From Helicobacter sp. 16-1353 (GTDB lineage: Bacteria > Campylobacterota > Campylobacteria > Campylobacterales > Helicobacteraceae), in assembly GCF_003288815.1 (NCBI RefSeq), contig NZ_NHYM01000004.1:119378-183377 (forward strand): a stretch of 64,000 bases of DNA, written 5' to 3'. A program made the position numbers and the translations under genes. The notes below the pieces were generated by a model. It ran no database searches. It was given only the letters and a program-made list of their open reading frames with translations, and was not told where the DNA came from. Positions within the stretch are counted from its first letter, which is position 1. Every line of letters begins with the position of its first letter. Of the stretch, positions 8,494-17,567 are shown in pieces.

Positions 8494-10062
8494 TTGTTTT
8501 CAAATATCTATATCCAACAGCGAATCCAAAAGGCGGAAAATATCCGTGAGAGCGGGGGGAATCCATATGATAACAACGCCAAAAAAACTATTTTAAACGC
8601 GGATTTTTTAGAAAAATATCAAAACGCCCCAGATTCTGCGAGTGCGAGGGAAGATTCTAGCATTAATTCTATTAGAGAGTGCGTGGCTGGGCGGGTCAAG
8701 CTAATCCGCCTTATGGGGAAAGCCGCATTTATGGATATCGAAGATGAGAGCGGGATCTTGCAGGTTTATATCTCTAAAAACGACCTAGAGAGCGAGTTTG
8801 AGGCAGTAAAAAAGACTTTGGAAGTGGGAGACATCGTAAATATTTCTGGCTATCCGTTTAAGACAAAAACCAATCAACTAAGCTTGCATGCGATGAGTTT
8901 TAAGATTCTAACCAAGTCCATTATCCCCTTGCCAGAGAAGTTTCACGGGCTTGTTGACATTGAGCTTCGCTATCGCCAACGATATTTGGATATGATTATG
9001 AATAGCGATGTGAGGGGAGTTTTTAGGCTACGAAGTAAGGTTATAAGTCTACTTCGGCGGTTTTTTGAAAATAAGGGATTTTTGGAGGTCGAAACGCCAA
9101 TGCTCCACCCAATCCCGGGCGGTGCGAATGCAAAGCCATTTATCACCCACCACAACGCCCTAAATGTCGAGCGATATTTACGCATTGCCCCTGAGCTGTA
9201 TTTGAAACGGCTCATTGTGGGCGGGTTTGAAAGCGTGTTTGAGATAAATCGTAGCTTTAGAAATGAGGGTATCGACCACTCGCATAACCCCGAATTTACG
9301 ATGATTGAGTTCTATTGGGCGTATAAAAATTATAATGATTTAATGGATTTAACTATCGAGCTTTTTTCTTATTTGCTAGATTCTCTAAAGCTTCCAAAAG
9401 TGCTAAAATGGGGCGAAAACGAAATTGATTTTAATCAATTTAATAAGATGTCATATAAAGATTCTTTGCATTCAATCGGCGGAATCCCGCAAGATATAAT
9501 TGAAAATAAAGAAAAGCTAGAATCTTTCCTGAAATCGCAAAAAATTGAGGTTGAAAAAAATCTAAATTATGGCAAGATTCTAGGCATTGCATTTGATAAT
9601 TTCGTGGAATCTAAGCTTATTGCACCAACTTTTATCTATGACTTTCCAATTGAGATTAGCCCCCTAGCGCGGAAAAATGATAAGAATCCAAATATCGCTG
9701 ATAGATTCGAGCTTTTCATCGGTGGCAAGGAGATTGCCAATGGATTTAGCGAGCTAAACGACCCGCTAGACCAAATGGAGCGATTTAAAAGCCAAGTGGC
9801 AGAAAAGGAAAAAGGCGATGAGGAAGCGCAATATATGGACGAGGACTATCTCTGGGCGTTAGGCTATGGAATGCCCCCTGTGGCGGGACAAGGCATAGGC
9901 ATTGATAGGCTTGTAATGTTGCTCTCTGGGGAAAAAAGCATAAAAGATGTGATTTTATTCCCAGCGATGAAGCCACAAAAAAATGAATTTAATGTAGAAT
10001 CTGGGGAATCTAATGCGAATGCGGAATCCGCAGAATCCAAAGCGGAATCCACCAAAAAATAA
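8494..10062 (+). CDS. lysS: Lysyl-tRNA synthetase, class II
   Basis: Class II LysRS charges tRNA-Lys. An OB-fold anticodon domain (about 55-150) precedes the catalytic core. Motif 2 ([22 protein letters not shown]) is around residues 252-273 and motif 3 ([10 protein letters not shown]) around 469-478. The TTG start at 8494 is chosen because AAGGAGC ends just upstream and no ATG lies nearby. The last ~27 residues form a Glu/Ser/Ala-rich tail after the catalytic core, rich in GAATCC/GAATCT units and probably dispensable. The gene looks richer in GC than the flanking cvpA and DUF1882 genes. Confidence 0.96.
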   Translation: MFSNIYIQQRIQKAENIRESGGNPYDNNAKKTILNADFLEKYQNAPDSASAREDSSINSIRECVAGRVKLIRLMGKAAFMDIEDESGILQVYISKNDLESEFEAVKKTLEVGDIVNISGYPFKTKTNQLSLHAMSFKILTKSIIPLPEKFHGLVDIELRYRQRYLDMIMNSDVRGVFRLRSKVISLLRRFFENKGFLEVETPMLHPIPGGANAKPFITHHNALNVERYLRIAPELYLKRLIVGGFESVFEINRSFRNEGIDHSHNPEFTMIEFYWAYKNYNDLMDLTIELFSYLLDSLKLPKVLKWGENEIDFNQFNKMSYKDSLHSIGGIPQDIIENKEKLESFLKSQKIEVEKNLNYGKILGIAFDNFVESKLIAPTFIYDFPIEISPLARKNDKNPNIADRFELFIGGKEIANGFSELNDPLDQMERFKSQVAEKEKGDEEAQYMDEDYLWALGYGMPPVAGQGIGIDRLVMLLSGEKSIKDVILFPAMKPQKNEFNVESGESNANAESAESKAESTKK

Positions 10063-10071
10063 GGAGCATAA

Positions 10072-11319
10072 ATGAGCTATTTAGAAAAAGAAGATAAGGC
10101 GATTTTTGATTTAATACAAAAGGAATGGGAGCGACAGAGCGATTATTTGGAGATGATTGCAAGTGAGAACTTCACATTTCCAGCCGTTATGGAGGCTCTT
10201 GGCACGGTGCTAACGAATAAATATGCCGAGGGCTACCCAAAGAAGCGATATTATGGGGGCTGTGAGTTTGTCGATGAGGTCGAGCAAATCGCAATTGAGC
10301 GGGCAAAAAAGCTTTTTAGATGTGAGTTTGCAAATGTCCAGCCACACTCCGGAAGCCAAGCAAATAGCCCAGTTTACTCCGCACTAATCAAGCCATATGA
10401 TAAGATTCTAGGAATGCACCTAAATCACGGCGGACATCTCACACACGGGGCGAAAGTCAGCCAAACAGGGCAGATTTACCAAAGCTTTTTTTATGGTGTT
10501 GAAATCGATGGGCGAATAAACTACGATAAACTCGAGGAATACGCCGATGTGGTTAAGCCAAATATCCTTGTGTGCGGCTTTTCGGCTTATAGTAGGGAGC
10601 TGGACTTTAAGCGATTGCGTGAGATTGCCGATAAAAATAAGGCGATTTTATTTGGCGATATCGCCCATGTAGCAGGACTAGTCGCAGCTGGTGAGTATCC
10701 TAACCCTTTCCCATATTGCCATGTCGTTAGCACCACCACGCACAAGACGCTTCGAGGTCCTAGAGGCGGGATAATTTTAACCAATGACGAGGAAATCGCC
10801 GCAAAAATCAATAAAGCCGTTTTTCCGGGAGCCCAAGGCGGACCTTTGATGAATGTAATTGCCGCAAAAGCCGTGGGATTTGCTGAAAATCTAAAGCCAG
10901 AGTGGAAAACATACGCAAAGCAAGTCAAGGCAAATGCCAAGATTCTAGGGCAGGTTTTCATAAAAAGGGGCTATGATATCGTAAGTGGTGGGACAGATAA
11001 TCACCTAGTTTTAATGAGCCTAATAAATAAGCCATTTAGCGGGAAAGACGCCGATACAGCCCTAGAGAGTGCGGGGATTACGGCGAATAAAAATATGGTT
11101 CCGGGCGACACACGAAGCCCATTTGTAACAAGTGGACTAAGAATCGGCTCTCCAGCACTTACAAGTCGTGGTATGAAAGAAAAGGAATTCGAGTGGATTG
11201 CAAATAAAATCTGCGATGTGCTAGATAATATCGAGGATAAGAATCTCCACGCCAAAATCAAGCAAGAAATTAAGGAATTTAGCTCTAATTTTAGAATCTA
11301 CGAAAAGGCGATATTTTGA
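10072..11319 (+). CDS. glyA: Serine hydroxymethyltransferase
   Basis: GlyA interconverts serine and glycine while charging tetrahydrofolate with a one-carbon unit. The 415-residue PLP enzyme has the lysine that binds the cofactor at Lys225 ([16 protein letters not shown]). It also has the N-terminal MIASENF (28-34) and the [11 protein letters not shown] block (61-71). It starts 9 bases after lysS with a good AAGGAG site, and its stop overlaps the TTG of the next gene, so the four genes are co-transcribed as in H. pylori HP0182-HP0184. Confidence 0.97.
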   Translation: MSYLEKEDKAIFDLIQKEWERQSDYLEMIASENFTFPAVMEALGTVLTNKYAEGYPKKRYYGGCEFVDEVEQIAIERAKKLFRCEFANVQPHSGSQANSPVYSALIKPYDKILGMHLNHGGHLTHGAKVSQTGQIYQSFFYGVEIDGRINYDKLEEYADVVKPNILVCGFSAYSRELDFKRLREIADKNKAILFGDIAHVAGLVAAGEYPNPFPYCHVVSTTTHKTLRGPRGGIILTNDEEIAAKINKAVFPGAQGGPLMNVIAAKAVGFAENLKPEWKTYAKQVKANAKILGQVFIKRGYDIVSGGTDNHLVLMSLINKPFSGKDADTALESAGITANKNMVPGDTRSPFVTSGLRIGSPALTSRGMKEKEFEWIANKICDVLDNIEDKNLHAKIKQEIKEFSSNFRIYEKAIF

Positions 11320-11855
11320 CCTCGATGGATTTAAAATTAATAAAAATAGACACAAGTCATTATTTCCAAAAAATAAATGATGTTACAATGCAGATTAATC
11401 ACAATGGCAGGGTATTTTTTGATAGATTTAAGAGAGTGGATTCTATGCTAGGCTTAAATATTATTGAAAAACATTTTGCAAATGAAATCATAGTAGCACA
11501 CGATATTATTAAAAATAATAAAGTTGAAAATATTGTTATTGATTATAATGGCATAAATGACGATATATTCTATCATAAGGCACAATTATTGCTTAGAGAA
11601 GAGGGATACTTAAATTTTACGGCTTATCGGTCGAAGACAAAAGGTCATTTACATATTTATATTCATAAAGGACATACTAGTTTGGAAGAAGCTAAATTAT
11701 TAGCCAAGACCATAAGTTTAAAACTAGAACATTTAGCCCCAAAACAATGGAAAGTATTTCCTACTGATGAGGTGCCTCCTAGCTTTAATATTTTGGTTTT
11801 ACCATATGATATTTATGCAAAAGAACGCGGAGCATCTTGGTCAAAATATATGTGA
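11316..11855 (+). CDS. DUF1882 family protein, HP0184-like
   Basis: A 179-residue soluble protein with no signal peptide or membrane segment. It matches by position and pattern the DUF1882 protein encoded after glyA in H. pylori (HP0184), which has no known function. The TTG at 11316 overlaps the glyA stop and has AAGG at good spacing; ATG 11325 three codons later is the alternative. The middle holds several aromatic and His residues ([10 protein letters not shown] around 112-121). The family is restricted to Campylobacterota as far as I know. Confidence 0.8.
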   Translation: MTSMDLKLIKIDTSHYFQKINDVTMQINHNGRVFFDRFKRVDSMLGLNIIEKHFANEIIVAHDIIKNNKVENIVIDYNGINDDIFYHKAQLLLREEGYLNFTAYRSKTKGHLHIYIHKGHTSLEEAKLLAKTISLKLEHLAPKQWKVFPTDEVPPSFNILVLPYDIYAKERGASWSKYM

Positions 11856-11880
11856 TTAAATTTTAAAGAGAGGTGTAGAA

Positions 11881-12594
11881 ATGGACGACAAAAGAGAATT
11901 AAATGATATATTAATAGGTGGTGAGGATAGTAGAGCAAAGCAAACTAAAAAATTAATTTTATTGATAGCTGCTATTATTGTATTAGTTATTGCTATTGTG
12001 GTAATCGCTCTAAGTATGACTGGAAGTAAAGAAGAGGAAGAAACTATCATAATAGGCACAGAAAATGTCAATCCAGCTTTGCCTGATAGCTCATTTGATA
12101 ATGTTCCGGTGAATAACGAGGAAGACCAATTTGAAAAAATAGTTAAAGAGATAAAAGCAAGACAACAAAGTAGCGAATCTCAAACTCCGCCTACTGCCCC
12201 TGTAGCCCCTGTTACTCCTACTGAAAGTGCAAAAGCTACGATGCCAAGTAAAGCACAACAAGCAACAAAACCTGTAATTTCATCGCAACCACGAGTAGCA
12301 ACTGCCACAACAACAAGCAATAGAACAACTGCTTCTAGTGCCTTTAGGGGAAATAATGGAGATATAGCTGAAAGCGGATATTATCTACAAGTTGGGGCAT
12401 TTAGCAAAACGCCAAATAAAACATTTATGGATAATATTAATAAATATAGCTATAGAGTGCAAGAGATTATGATAAATTCAAAAGTTATAACAAGATATTT
12501 AGTAGGTCCTTATGCTAGTCGTAGTGATGCACAGAAAGACTACAATAATGTATCAAGAGATATTACAACGCCGGTATTTTTAGAAGTTCAATAG
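11881..12594 (+). CDS. Membrane-anchored SPOR-domain protein
   Basis: The 237-residue protein has a short cytoplasmic head, one membrane helix (about 22-44) and a low-complexity Ser/Thr/Pro/Ala/Gln linker (about 85-155). The C-terminal SPOR domain (about 160-237) starts at GYYLQVGAF and ends in a Val/Phe/Leu strand. SPOR domains bind denuded septal peptidoglycan, so a role in cell division or septum remodelling is likely. It is the last gene of the cvpA-lysS-glyA operon, and a palindrome follows its stop. Confidence 0.85.
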   Translation: MDDKRELNDILIGGEDSRAKQTKKLILLIAAIIVLVIAIVVIALSMTGSKEEEETIIIGTENVNPALPDSSFDNVPVNNEEDQFEKIVKEIKARQQSSESQTPPTAPVAPVTPTESAKATMPSKAQQATKPVISSQPRVATATTTSNRTTASSAFRGNNGDIAESGYYLQVGAFSKTPNKTFMDNINKYSYRVQEIMINSKVITRYLVGPYASRSDAQKDYNNVSRDITTPVFLEVQ

Positions 12595-12599
12595 GTTTA

Positions 12600-12623
12600 T
12601 TAAGAATCTTTAAAGATTCTTAA
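12600..12623. terminator. 24-base perfect palindrome between convergent genes
   Basis: Arms at 12600-12611 and 12612-12623 are exact reverse complements with no spacer and contain one GAATC and one GATTC. It lies 6 bases after the SPOR gene stop and ahead of the convergent glcD end at 12768, so it could terminate transcription from either side. Confidence 0.5.
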
Positions 12624-12767
12624 TAGGTATTTTAAGCTTATTTTATTGGCTTTAAGAAAATAATATTTCTTGATATTAACTCATCTATTTTTAGAATCTA
12701 TAAGATTTATTTGATATATTTTATATTATAAAATCTCTTGGAATCTTATATTCTCAAGGCTAGAAAC

Positions 12768-14141
12768 TTATAGCCCCATTTTGCCGGGGTTTAGGATATT
12801 ATTTGGGTCAAATGCCCTTTTTATAGAGCGGAAAAGCTCCATTTCTGCCTTGCTAAATGCTAGATTCATAAAAGGTGCTTTAGATAGCCCTATGCCGTGC
12901 TCCCCACTTAGCGTGCCTCCAAGCTCAATCGTGGCTTTGAAAATCTCTGTGATTGCCTTGTGTCCTATTTCAAGCTGGGCGGCATTCTCTCCATCTATCA
13001 TCACATTTGTATGCACATTGCCATCGCCAGTATGCCCGAAGCACGGCACAACCACATTATATTTTTTCGCAATTTCGCTAATTTTTGCTAGTAAATCCGG
13101 TAGCGAAGCCCGTGGCACGGTAATATCTTCATTTAGCTTTTTAGAACCATAAATATTTATGCACTGGCTTACATTCCGCCTTGCAAACCAAATATCCTCC
13201 GCCTCCTTGGCATTTTTAGCAACTTTAAACTCCTTGCAAGAGTTCTCCCTAAAAATCCGCTCAATCTGCTCTAATTGATAATCTATCTCGCTAGGAAGAT
13301 TCCCATCAACTTCCGTTATCAAAATCGCTCCAGCCTCCACCGGCAAACCTTTTTTGTATTTCTCCTCCACTGCTTTTATGCTTAGATTATCTAAAAACTC
13401 CATTGCCACGGGCGTTACACCGCTTGACATCGTTTGATAAACCGCCTCCATAGCCGAATTTATCGAATCAAAAATCCCCAACGCCGATTGCTTCAATTTG
13501 GGCTTGGAGAGCAACTTTAAAGTTATCTCCGTAATCACCGCCAAAGTCCCCTCACTAGCGATTAAAATTCCCATTGTGTTATACCCAGCGACATCTTTTA
13601 TGGTCTTTTTCCCAGCACGGATTATCTCGCCATTTGGCAACACCGCTCGAAGTGCCATTACGAAGTCTCGCGTAATGCCGTATTTTGCCGCACGCATTCC
13701 TCCGGCATTCTCGCTCACATTACCGCCAATTGTGCTGTAGTCCTGACTTGCGGGGTCTGGCGGATAGAATAGCCCCTCGCTCTCAACGGCATTTTGCAAG
13801 TGCTTATTTACCACGGCTGGTTGCACTCGAGCTATCATATTTTTTTTATCGATTTCTAGGATTTTATTTAGGTGCTTTTCAAGTGCTAGAATGACCCCCG
13901 CTTCTTTTGGCAAAGCCCCACCGGTAAAGCCACTCCCAGCTCCCCTTGGGGTAATTGGGATTTTATGTTCGTTGCAATATTTTAGGATTTGAGAAATATC
14001 GCTCTCACTTCGTGGGAAAACCACGCAACTAGGCTTATATCGCTCCCTTGTGGCATCATAACAATAGGCGTTCAAATGTGCTTCATCATCGAAATAATTC
14101 TCCGCTCCCACGATTGTTGCTAAATGTTTAAAATCTGGCAT
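12768..14141 (-). CDS. glcD: FAD-binding D-lactate/glycolate dehydrogenase subunit GlcD
   Basis: A 457-residue flavoenzyme of the FAD-linked oxidase (BBE-like) group, which oxidises D-lactate or glycolate and feeds electrons to the respiratory chain. The FAD-binding stretch TPRGAGSGFTGGALP (about 64-78) and the C-terminal GHTGDGNVHTN (about 367-377) and GEHGIGLSK (about 415-423) blocks are intact. H. pylori HP0509 is the counterpart, and the next gene matches HP0508, as here. It starts 16 bases downstream of the PgbA-like gene and is probably co-transcribed with it. Confidence 0.93.
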   Translation of the reverse strand: MPDFKHLATIVGAENYFDDEAHLNAYCYDATRERYKPSCVVFPRSESDISQILKYCNEHKIPITPRGAGSGFTGGALPKEAGVILALEKHLNKILEIDKKNMIARVQPAVVNKHLQNAVESEGLFYPPDPASQDYSTIGGNVSENAGGMRAAKYGITRDFVMALRAVLPNGEIIRAGKKTIKDVAGYNTMGILIASEGTLAVITEITLKLLSKPKLKQSALGIFDSINSAMEAVYQTMSSGVTPVAMEFLDNLSIKAVEEKYKKGLPVEAGAILITEVDGNLPSEIDYQLEQIERIFRENSCKEFKVAKNAKEAEDIWFARRNVSQCINIYGSKKLNEDITVPRASLPDLLAKISEIAKKYNVVVPCFGHTGDGNVHTNVMIDGENAAQLEIGHKAITEIFKATIELGGTLSGEHGIGLSKAPFMNLAFSKAEMELFRSIKRAFDPNNILNPGKMGL

Positions 14142-14157
14142 TTTGGCTCCTTAAAGG

Positions 14158-14886
14158 TCATTTATTTGCCTTATTTTGAGATTCTATAAGATTCTTATAA
14201 TAGCTATTGTAATCTTGCATTTTTTCTATATTAAATAGCTCATTTATAGTTTCATCGCTTAGTCGCGTAAAAAATGGTCTTTTCTGTGTGGAATCTTTAA
14301 GCGATATAGAATCTTTTGCTATAACTTTGAAACTTTGGCAATCTAGTATAGAAACATCATTTTCTTGTGCAATAAAAATCAATCCTACATTAAATTTATC
14401 ACAAAATCTTTTAAAATCATTGATATTTGGCATATTTTCGTCATTGTCTGCTAGATAAGATACAAAAATATCAGCGTGAATAAAATCAATATTTTTATTG
14501 CTATCTAAAATATCTTGGTATGTGCTTTGATTTGGTGCAATTATAGTCGCCCTATCATATAAGATTCTAAATATTATCTTATCTCCTTCCTGTGGGATTC
14601 CTAAAGGAGTGGGCATATATCGCTCTTTCATCGCTTCAAATGGTGTTACTTTCAAACTAGCTATGCCCTCATCATCTATACTATCTACGATGGCATTTCC
14701 TAGTATAAATTCATTGTCTTTTATTTCTCGTGTGATTATTCCACTTTCACCAACTTTTAGATTAAGAGCTGGAATCTTTAGAGTTTGGCTATCTTGCTTT
14801 GGTATTGTAATAATCAATCTACTTTCTATTTGAGCAGACATTAGGGGAATATAGAGCATTAGTAATATATAAAATATCTTTTTCAA
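14158..14886 (-). CDS. PgbA/PgbB-like secreted or surface protein
   Basis: The protein has a short hydrophobic leader ending near LMSAQ and then a soluble domain. Its position next to glcD and its N-terminal pattern match the plasminogen-binding protein PgbA of H. pylori (HP0508). It lacks that protein's long charged C-terminal region, so plasminogen binding is not shown. I prefer TTG 14886: AGGA lies at 14893-14896, and a TATAAT box (minus strand, 14920-14925) lies inside the longer open frame that begins at ATG 14946. From TTG the protein has 242 residues and begins with a clean signal peptide. Confidence 0.65.
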   Translation of the reverse strand: MKKIFYILLMLYIPLMSAQIESRLIITIPKQDSQTLKIPALNLKVGESGIITREIKDNEFILGNAIVDSIDDEGIASLKVTPFEAMKERYMPTPLGIPQEGDKIIFRILYDRATIIAPNQSTYQDILDSNKNIDFIHADIFVSYLADNDENMPNINDFKRFCDKFNVGLIFIAQENDVSILDCQSFKVIAKDSISLKDSTQKRPFFTRLSDETINELFNIEKMQDYNSYYKNLIESQNKANK

Positions 14887-14919
14887 AAAAAATCCTAGTA
14901 TAAAAATTAAAACATTGCT

Positions 14920-14925
14920 ATTATA
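14920..14925 (-). promoter_or_regulatory. Candidate -10 box of the PgbA-like/glcD unit
   Basis: TATAAT on the minus strand, 34 bases before the preferred TTG start at 14886. Its position argues against the longer ATG 14946 start, because transcription would begin downstream of that codon. Confidence 0.45.
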
Positions 14926-14960
14926 ACAAACAAAATATTTCAACAATAATAAAAAAACCT

Positions 14961-15641
14961 ATGAAACATTTAAAAAAAAATTTTAGAAAACTTGCAAAAG
15001 AGCGACTTTTTTCGTTAGATAAAAAAAAGCAGATTTTTAGTGATAAAAAGATTTGCAAAATAATAGAAAATGAAATACATAAAAGAAATGCGAAAAATAT
15101 CCTTATTTACTTACCTATGAAACACGAAGTAGATATATTTCCGCTTATAAAATCGCTTCGTAAAATCAAAAAAATCAATCTTTTTACGCCTTTTATAGTA
15201 AATGATACTTTTAAAATTGTCCCTTTTAGGCTACCATTAAGAAAAAATAAATACAATATTTGCGAATCTTATAATTCAACATTTATAAATTTTAATAAAA
15301 TAGATTTAGCAATAGTGCCTATTTTGGGTATTGATATTTATTTTGGGCGAGTTGGTTTTGGTAGGGGAATGTATGATAGATTCTACGCTAATCTTAAAGC
15401 AAAACCTTTTAATATTTTTGTTAGCAGAATCTTAAATTTTGCTAATGTTAGAATCACCGATAATTATGATATTGTTGGTGATATGGTAATAGCAAATTAC
15501 ACTAGAACAAGAAGAGGAAATTATGACTTTATTGATAATTCTTGGGTTTATACTAAGTGGGGTATTTTCAGGTGCTTTAGTATATCTTATAACAAGAAGA
15601 GTTTATGTATCAAAGCAAAATATTGCAATAGAACAAGCTAA
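14961..15641 (+). CDS. 5-formyltetrahydrofolate cyclo-ligase (MTHFS) with a long overlap into rny
   Basis: MTHFS converts 5-formyl-THF to 5,10-methenyl-THF using ATP. The conserved LGIDIYFGRVGFGRGMYDRF region at about 122-141 carries the phosphate-binding G-x-G-x-G-x-Y-D-R signature, and basic residues near the N-terminus fit substrate binding. The expected family end is near residue 185, but there is no stop there: the frame runs 119 bases past the rny start (15523) to 15641. That adds about 40 residues with no family resemblance. A run of nine A at 14972-14980, just after the ATG, could slip. Either the tail is tolerated or the stop was lost. Confidence 0.8.
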   Translation: MKHLKKNFRKLAKERLFSLDKKKQIFSDKKICKIIENEIHKRNAKNILIYLPMKHEVDIFPLIKSLRKIKKINLFTPFIVNDTFKIVPFRLPLRKNKYNICESYNSTFINFNKIDLAIVPILGIDIYFGRVGFGRGMYDRFYANLKAKPFNIFVSRILNFANVRITDNYDIVGDMVIANYTRTRRGNYDFIDNSWVYTKWGIFRCFSISYNKKSLCIKAKYCNRTS

Positions 15642-17082
15642 AATTAAAGCTACGGCGATAGAAAAAGAAGCTGAAATAAAATTTCAAAATCAAAAGATAA
15701 AACTAAAAGAAGAAGAAATCGAATTAAGAAAAAAATACGAAAAAGAAACATATAAATTATTTAAAGAATTCGAGGAAAAAACCTTACATTTAGAAAAAAA
15801 AGAGATTGTATTAGAGCAGAAAATACAGAAATTAGATGAGGAAAAAAAGTCCATCTCAATAGAGCGAAACGAGCTTATTCGCTCACAGAACACTATTGAT
15901 GAATTAAAGCATAAATATAAAGAAAAGCAAAATGCCCTAGTTGCTGCACTTACAAATTATACTTCTTTATCTCTTGATGAAGCAAAAAGTATGCTTTTAG
16001 TGCATCTAGAAGATAATCTAAAGATTGAAAAGGCGAATCTAATCCGCCGATACGAACAAGAGGCAAAGGAAGATTCTAAGCGAAAAGCAAACTATATAAT
16101 CGCACTTGCAACTTCTCGCTACGCAGGGGAATATAGTGCCGAGAAGCTCATAAATGTCGTAAATCTCCCAGATGATGATATGAAAGGTCGCATTATCGGC
16201 AAGGACGGACGAAATATCAAAACACTTGAAATGATAACTGGGGTTGATATACTAATCGATGATACGCCAAATACTATAACCCTAAGTAGTTTCAATCTAT
16301 ATCGTCGTGCAATAGCGTTAAATACGATAAATCTACTTATAGAAGATGGCAGAATCCACCCAGCTAGAATTGAAGAAATATATAAAAAATGCGAAAGTGA
16401 AATGGAGCAAAATATCCTAAGCGAGGGAGAAAATGTAATTTTAGACTTAGGACTTGGATATATGCAAACAGAACTAAAAAAATTAATTGGCAAGATGAAA
16501 TATAGGGCTAGTTTCGGTCAAAATGCACTTTTCCACTCCATCGAGGTCGCACATTTATCTGGGCTTATTGCAGGGGAATTAGATGGTGATGAGGTTTTAG
16601 CAAAAAGAGCGGGATTATTGCATGACATTGGCAAGGCATTGACGCACGAAATGGGCGGAAATCATGTAAGCATAGGATATGATTTGGCACGAAAATACAA
16701 AGAGCATCCCGTTGTTGCAAATGCAATTCTAGCTCATCACGGAAACGAAGAACCAAAAAGTATTGAAGCAGCGGCTGTTTGTGCTGCTGATGCCATATCT
16801 GGAGCTCGTCCGGGTGCTAGGCGAGAAGTGTTAGAGAATTTCCTAAAACGAGTGCAGAATCTAGAAAAAATCGCTACAAATAAACTTGGAGTAAAACAAG
16901 CATATGCGATAAATGCGGGACGAGAGATACGAATAATAGTTAAATCTGACCAAATAGATGACAAAGAAGCAATTATTATGGCAAGAGATATTGCCAAAGA
17001 AATCGAGTTAAACTTGCAATATCCCGGCGAAATAAAAGTCAATGTAATCCGCGAAGTTCGTGCCACACAATACGCAAGATAG
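15523..17082 (+). CDS. rny: Ribonuclease Y
   Basis: RNase Y is a membrane-anchored endoribonuclease that starts mRNA decay. The 519 residues show, in order, an N-terminal membrane helix (2-24), a long charged coiled coil (about 30-185), a KH RNA-binding domain with GRIIGKDGRN (222-231), and an HD phosphohydrolase domain with the metal-binding His367-Asp368 (LLHDIGKAL). Its ATG has AAGAGGA upstream and lies inside the 3' end of the MTHFS frame, implying translational coupling. It converges on the superinfection-immunity-like gene. Confidence 0.96.
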   Translation: MTLLIILGFILSGVFSGALVYLITRRVYVSKQNIAIEQAKIKATAIEKEAEIKFQNQKIKLKEEEIELRKKYEKETYKLFKEFEEKTLHLEKKEIVLEQKIQKLDEEKKSISIERNELIRSQNTIDELKHKYKEKQNALVAALTNYTSLSLDEAKSMLLVHLEDNLKIEKANLIRRYEQEAKEDSKRKANYIIALATSRYAGEYSAEKLINVVNLPDDDMKGRIIGKDGRNIKTLEMITGVDILIDDTPNTITLSSFNLYRRAIALNTINLLIEDGRIHPARIEEIYKKCESEMEQNILSEGENVILDLGLGYMQTELKKLIGKMKYRASFGQNALFHSIEVAHLSGLIAGELDGDEVLAKRAGLLHDIGKALTHEMGGNHVSIGYDLARKYKEHPVVANAILAHHGNEEPKSIEAAAVCAADAISGARPGARREVLENFLKRVQNLEKIATNKLGVKQAYAINAGREIRIIVKSDQIDDKEAIIMARDIAKEIELNLQYPGEIKVNVIREVRATQYAR

Positions 17083-17125
17083 CGACGAGAGAGCGGAATA
17101 TTTCGACGACATTAACCTTTATTTT

Positions 17126-17147
17126 CCTGAGATTCTAAAATCTTAGG
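17126..17147. terminator. Probable bidirectional terminator after rny
   Basis: Nine-base arms at 17126-17134 and 17139-17147 pair with one mismatch around a 4-base loop, between the convergent rny and the small membrane gene at 17154. The stem contains the GATTC/GAATC-type motif that is common across the window. Confidence 0.5.
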
Positions 17148-17153
17148 AATTAT

Positions 17154-17567
17154 CTAAGCAAGGGCGAAATTACTATTTTCGTCCCTCATACTCCACACTA
17201 AAGCCACAATCCAGCCGATAATACTCCAACCAGCAATTAAATTAAGCCCTATAATGTAGTTCTGCTTACTATGTCCTTTTATCGTCGCTATCAATGAAGG
17301 AATGATATAAATAAGCCCAGCAATAACAATAATCATAAATTCAACATATGGAATCGCCGATATAGAGCGAACTACATCATAAAACATATTTTCCAATCTA
17401 TATTCAAGCATCCAAAAAAATTGTGCAATACCAACTGCCGAGCTATGAAGAGTAGAATCTCTAAAAATCATATATTCAAAAACATCATCAAAAACAATCG
17501 CAAATATAACTCCTGTAACAATCAAACCAAGAAATAAAATTAAAATAACTTTTAATGATTTAGCCAT
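17154..17567 (-). CDS. Small membrane protein with a superinfection-immunity-like domain
   Basis: This 137-residue protein has an N-terminal membrane helix (about 5-27), an intermediate segment (28-70) and two further helices (about 76-95 and 104-127). The last two with their connecting loop (YIIPSLIATIKGH, then LNLIAGWSIIGWIVALVWS) match the pattern of the Imm_superinfect family, named after phage T4 Imm, which blocks DNA entry of related phages. Many bacterial members have no tested role. The gene stands alone between rny and a repeat-rich spacer, with no phage genes near it. A role in phage exclusion is inference only. Confidence 0.7.
   Translation of the reverse strand: MAKSLKVILILFLGLIVTGVIFAIVFDDVFEYMIFRDSTLHSSAVGIAQFFWMLEYRLENMFYDVVRSISAIPYVEFMIIVIAGLIYIIPSLIATIKGHSKQNYIIGLNLIAGWSIIGWIVALVWSMRDENSNFALA

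Noticed and set aside
8554..8559. Six-G run in lysS as a phase-variation site
   Set aside because: Too short for frequent slippage and in an essential gene.
14887..14946. ATG 14946 as the start of the PgbA-like protein
   Set aside because: A -10 box lies inside that stretch and the TTG at 14886 has a ribosome site and gives a proper signal peptide.
14972..14980. Nine-A run at the start of the MTHFS gene as a contingency locus
   Set aside because: A-runs are common in this AT-rich genome and the gene is housekeeping; noted in the feature only.
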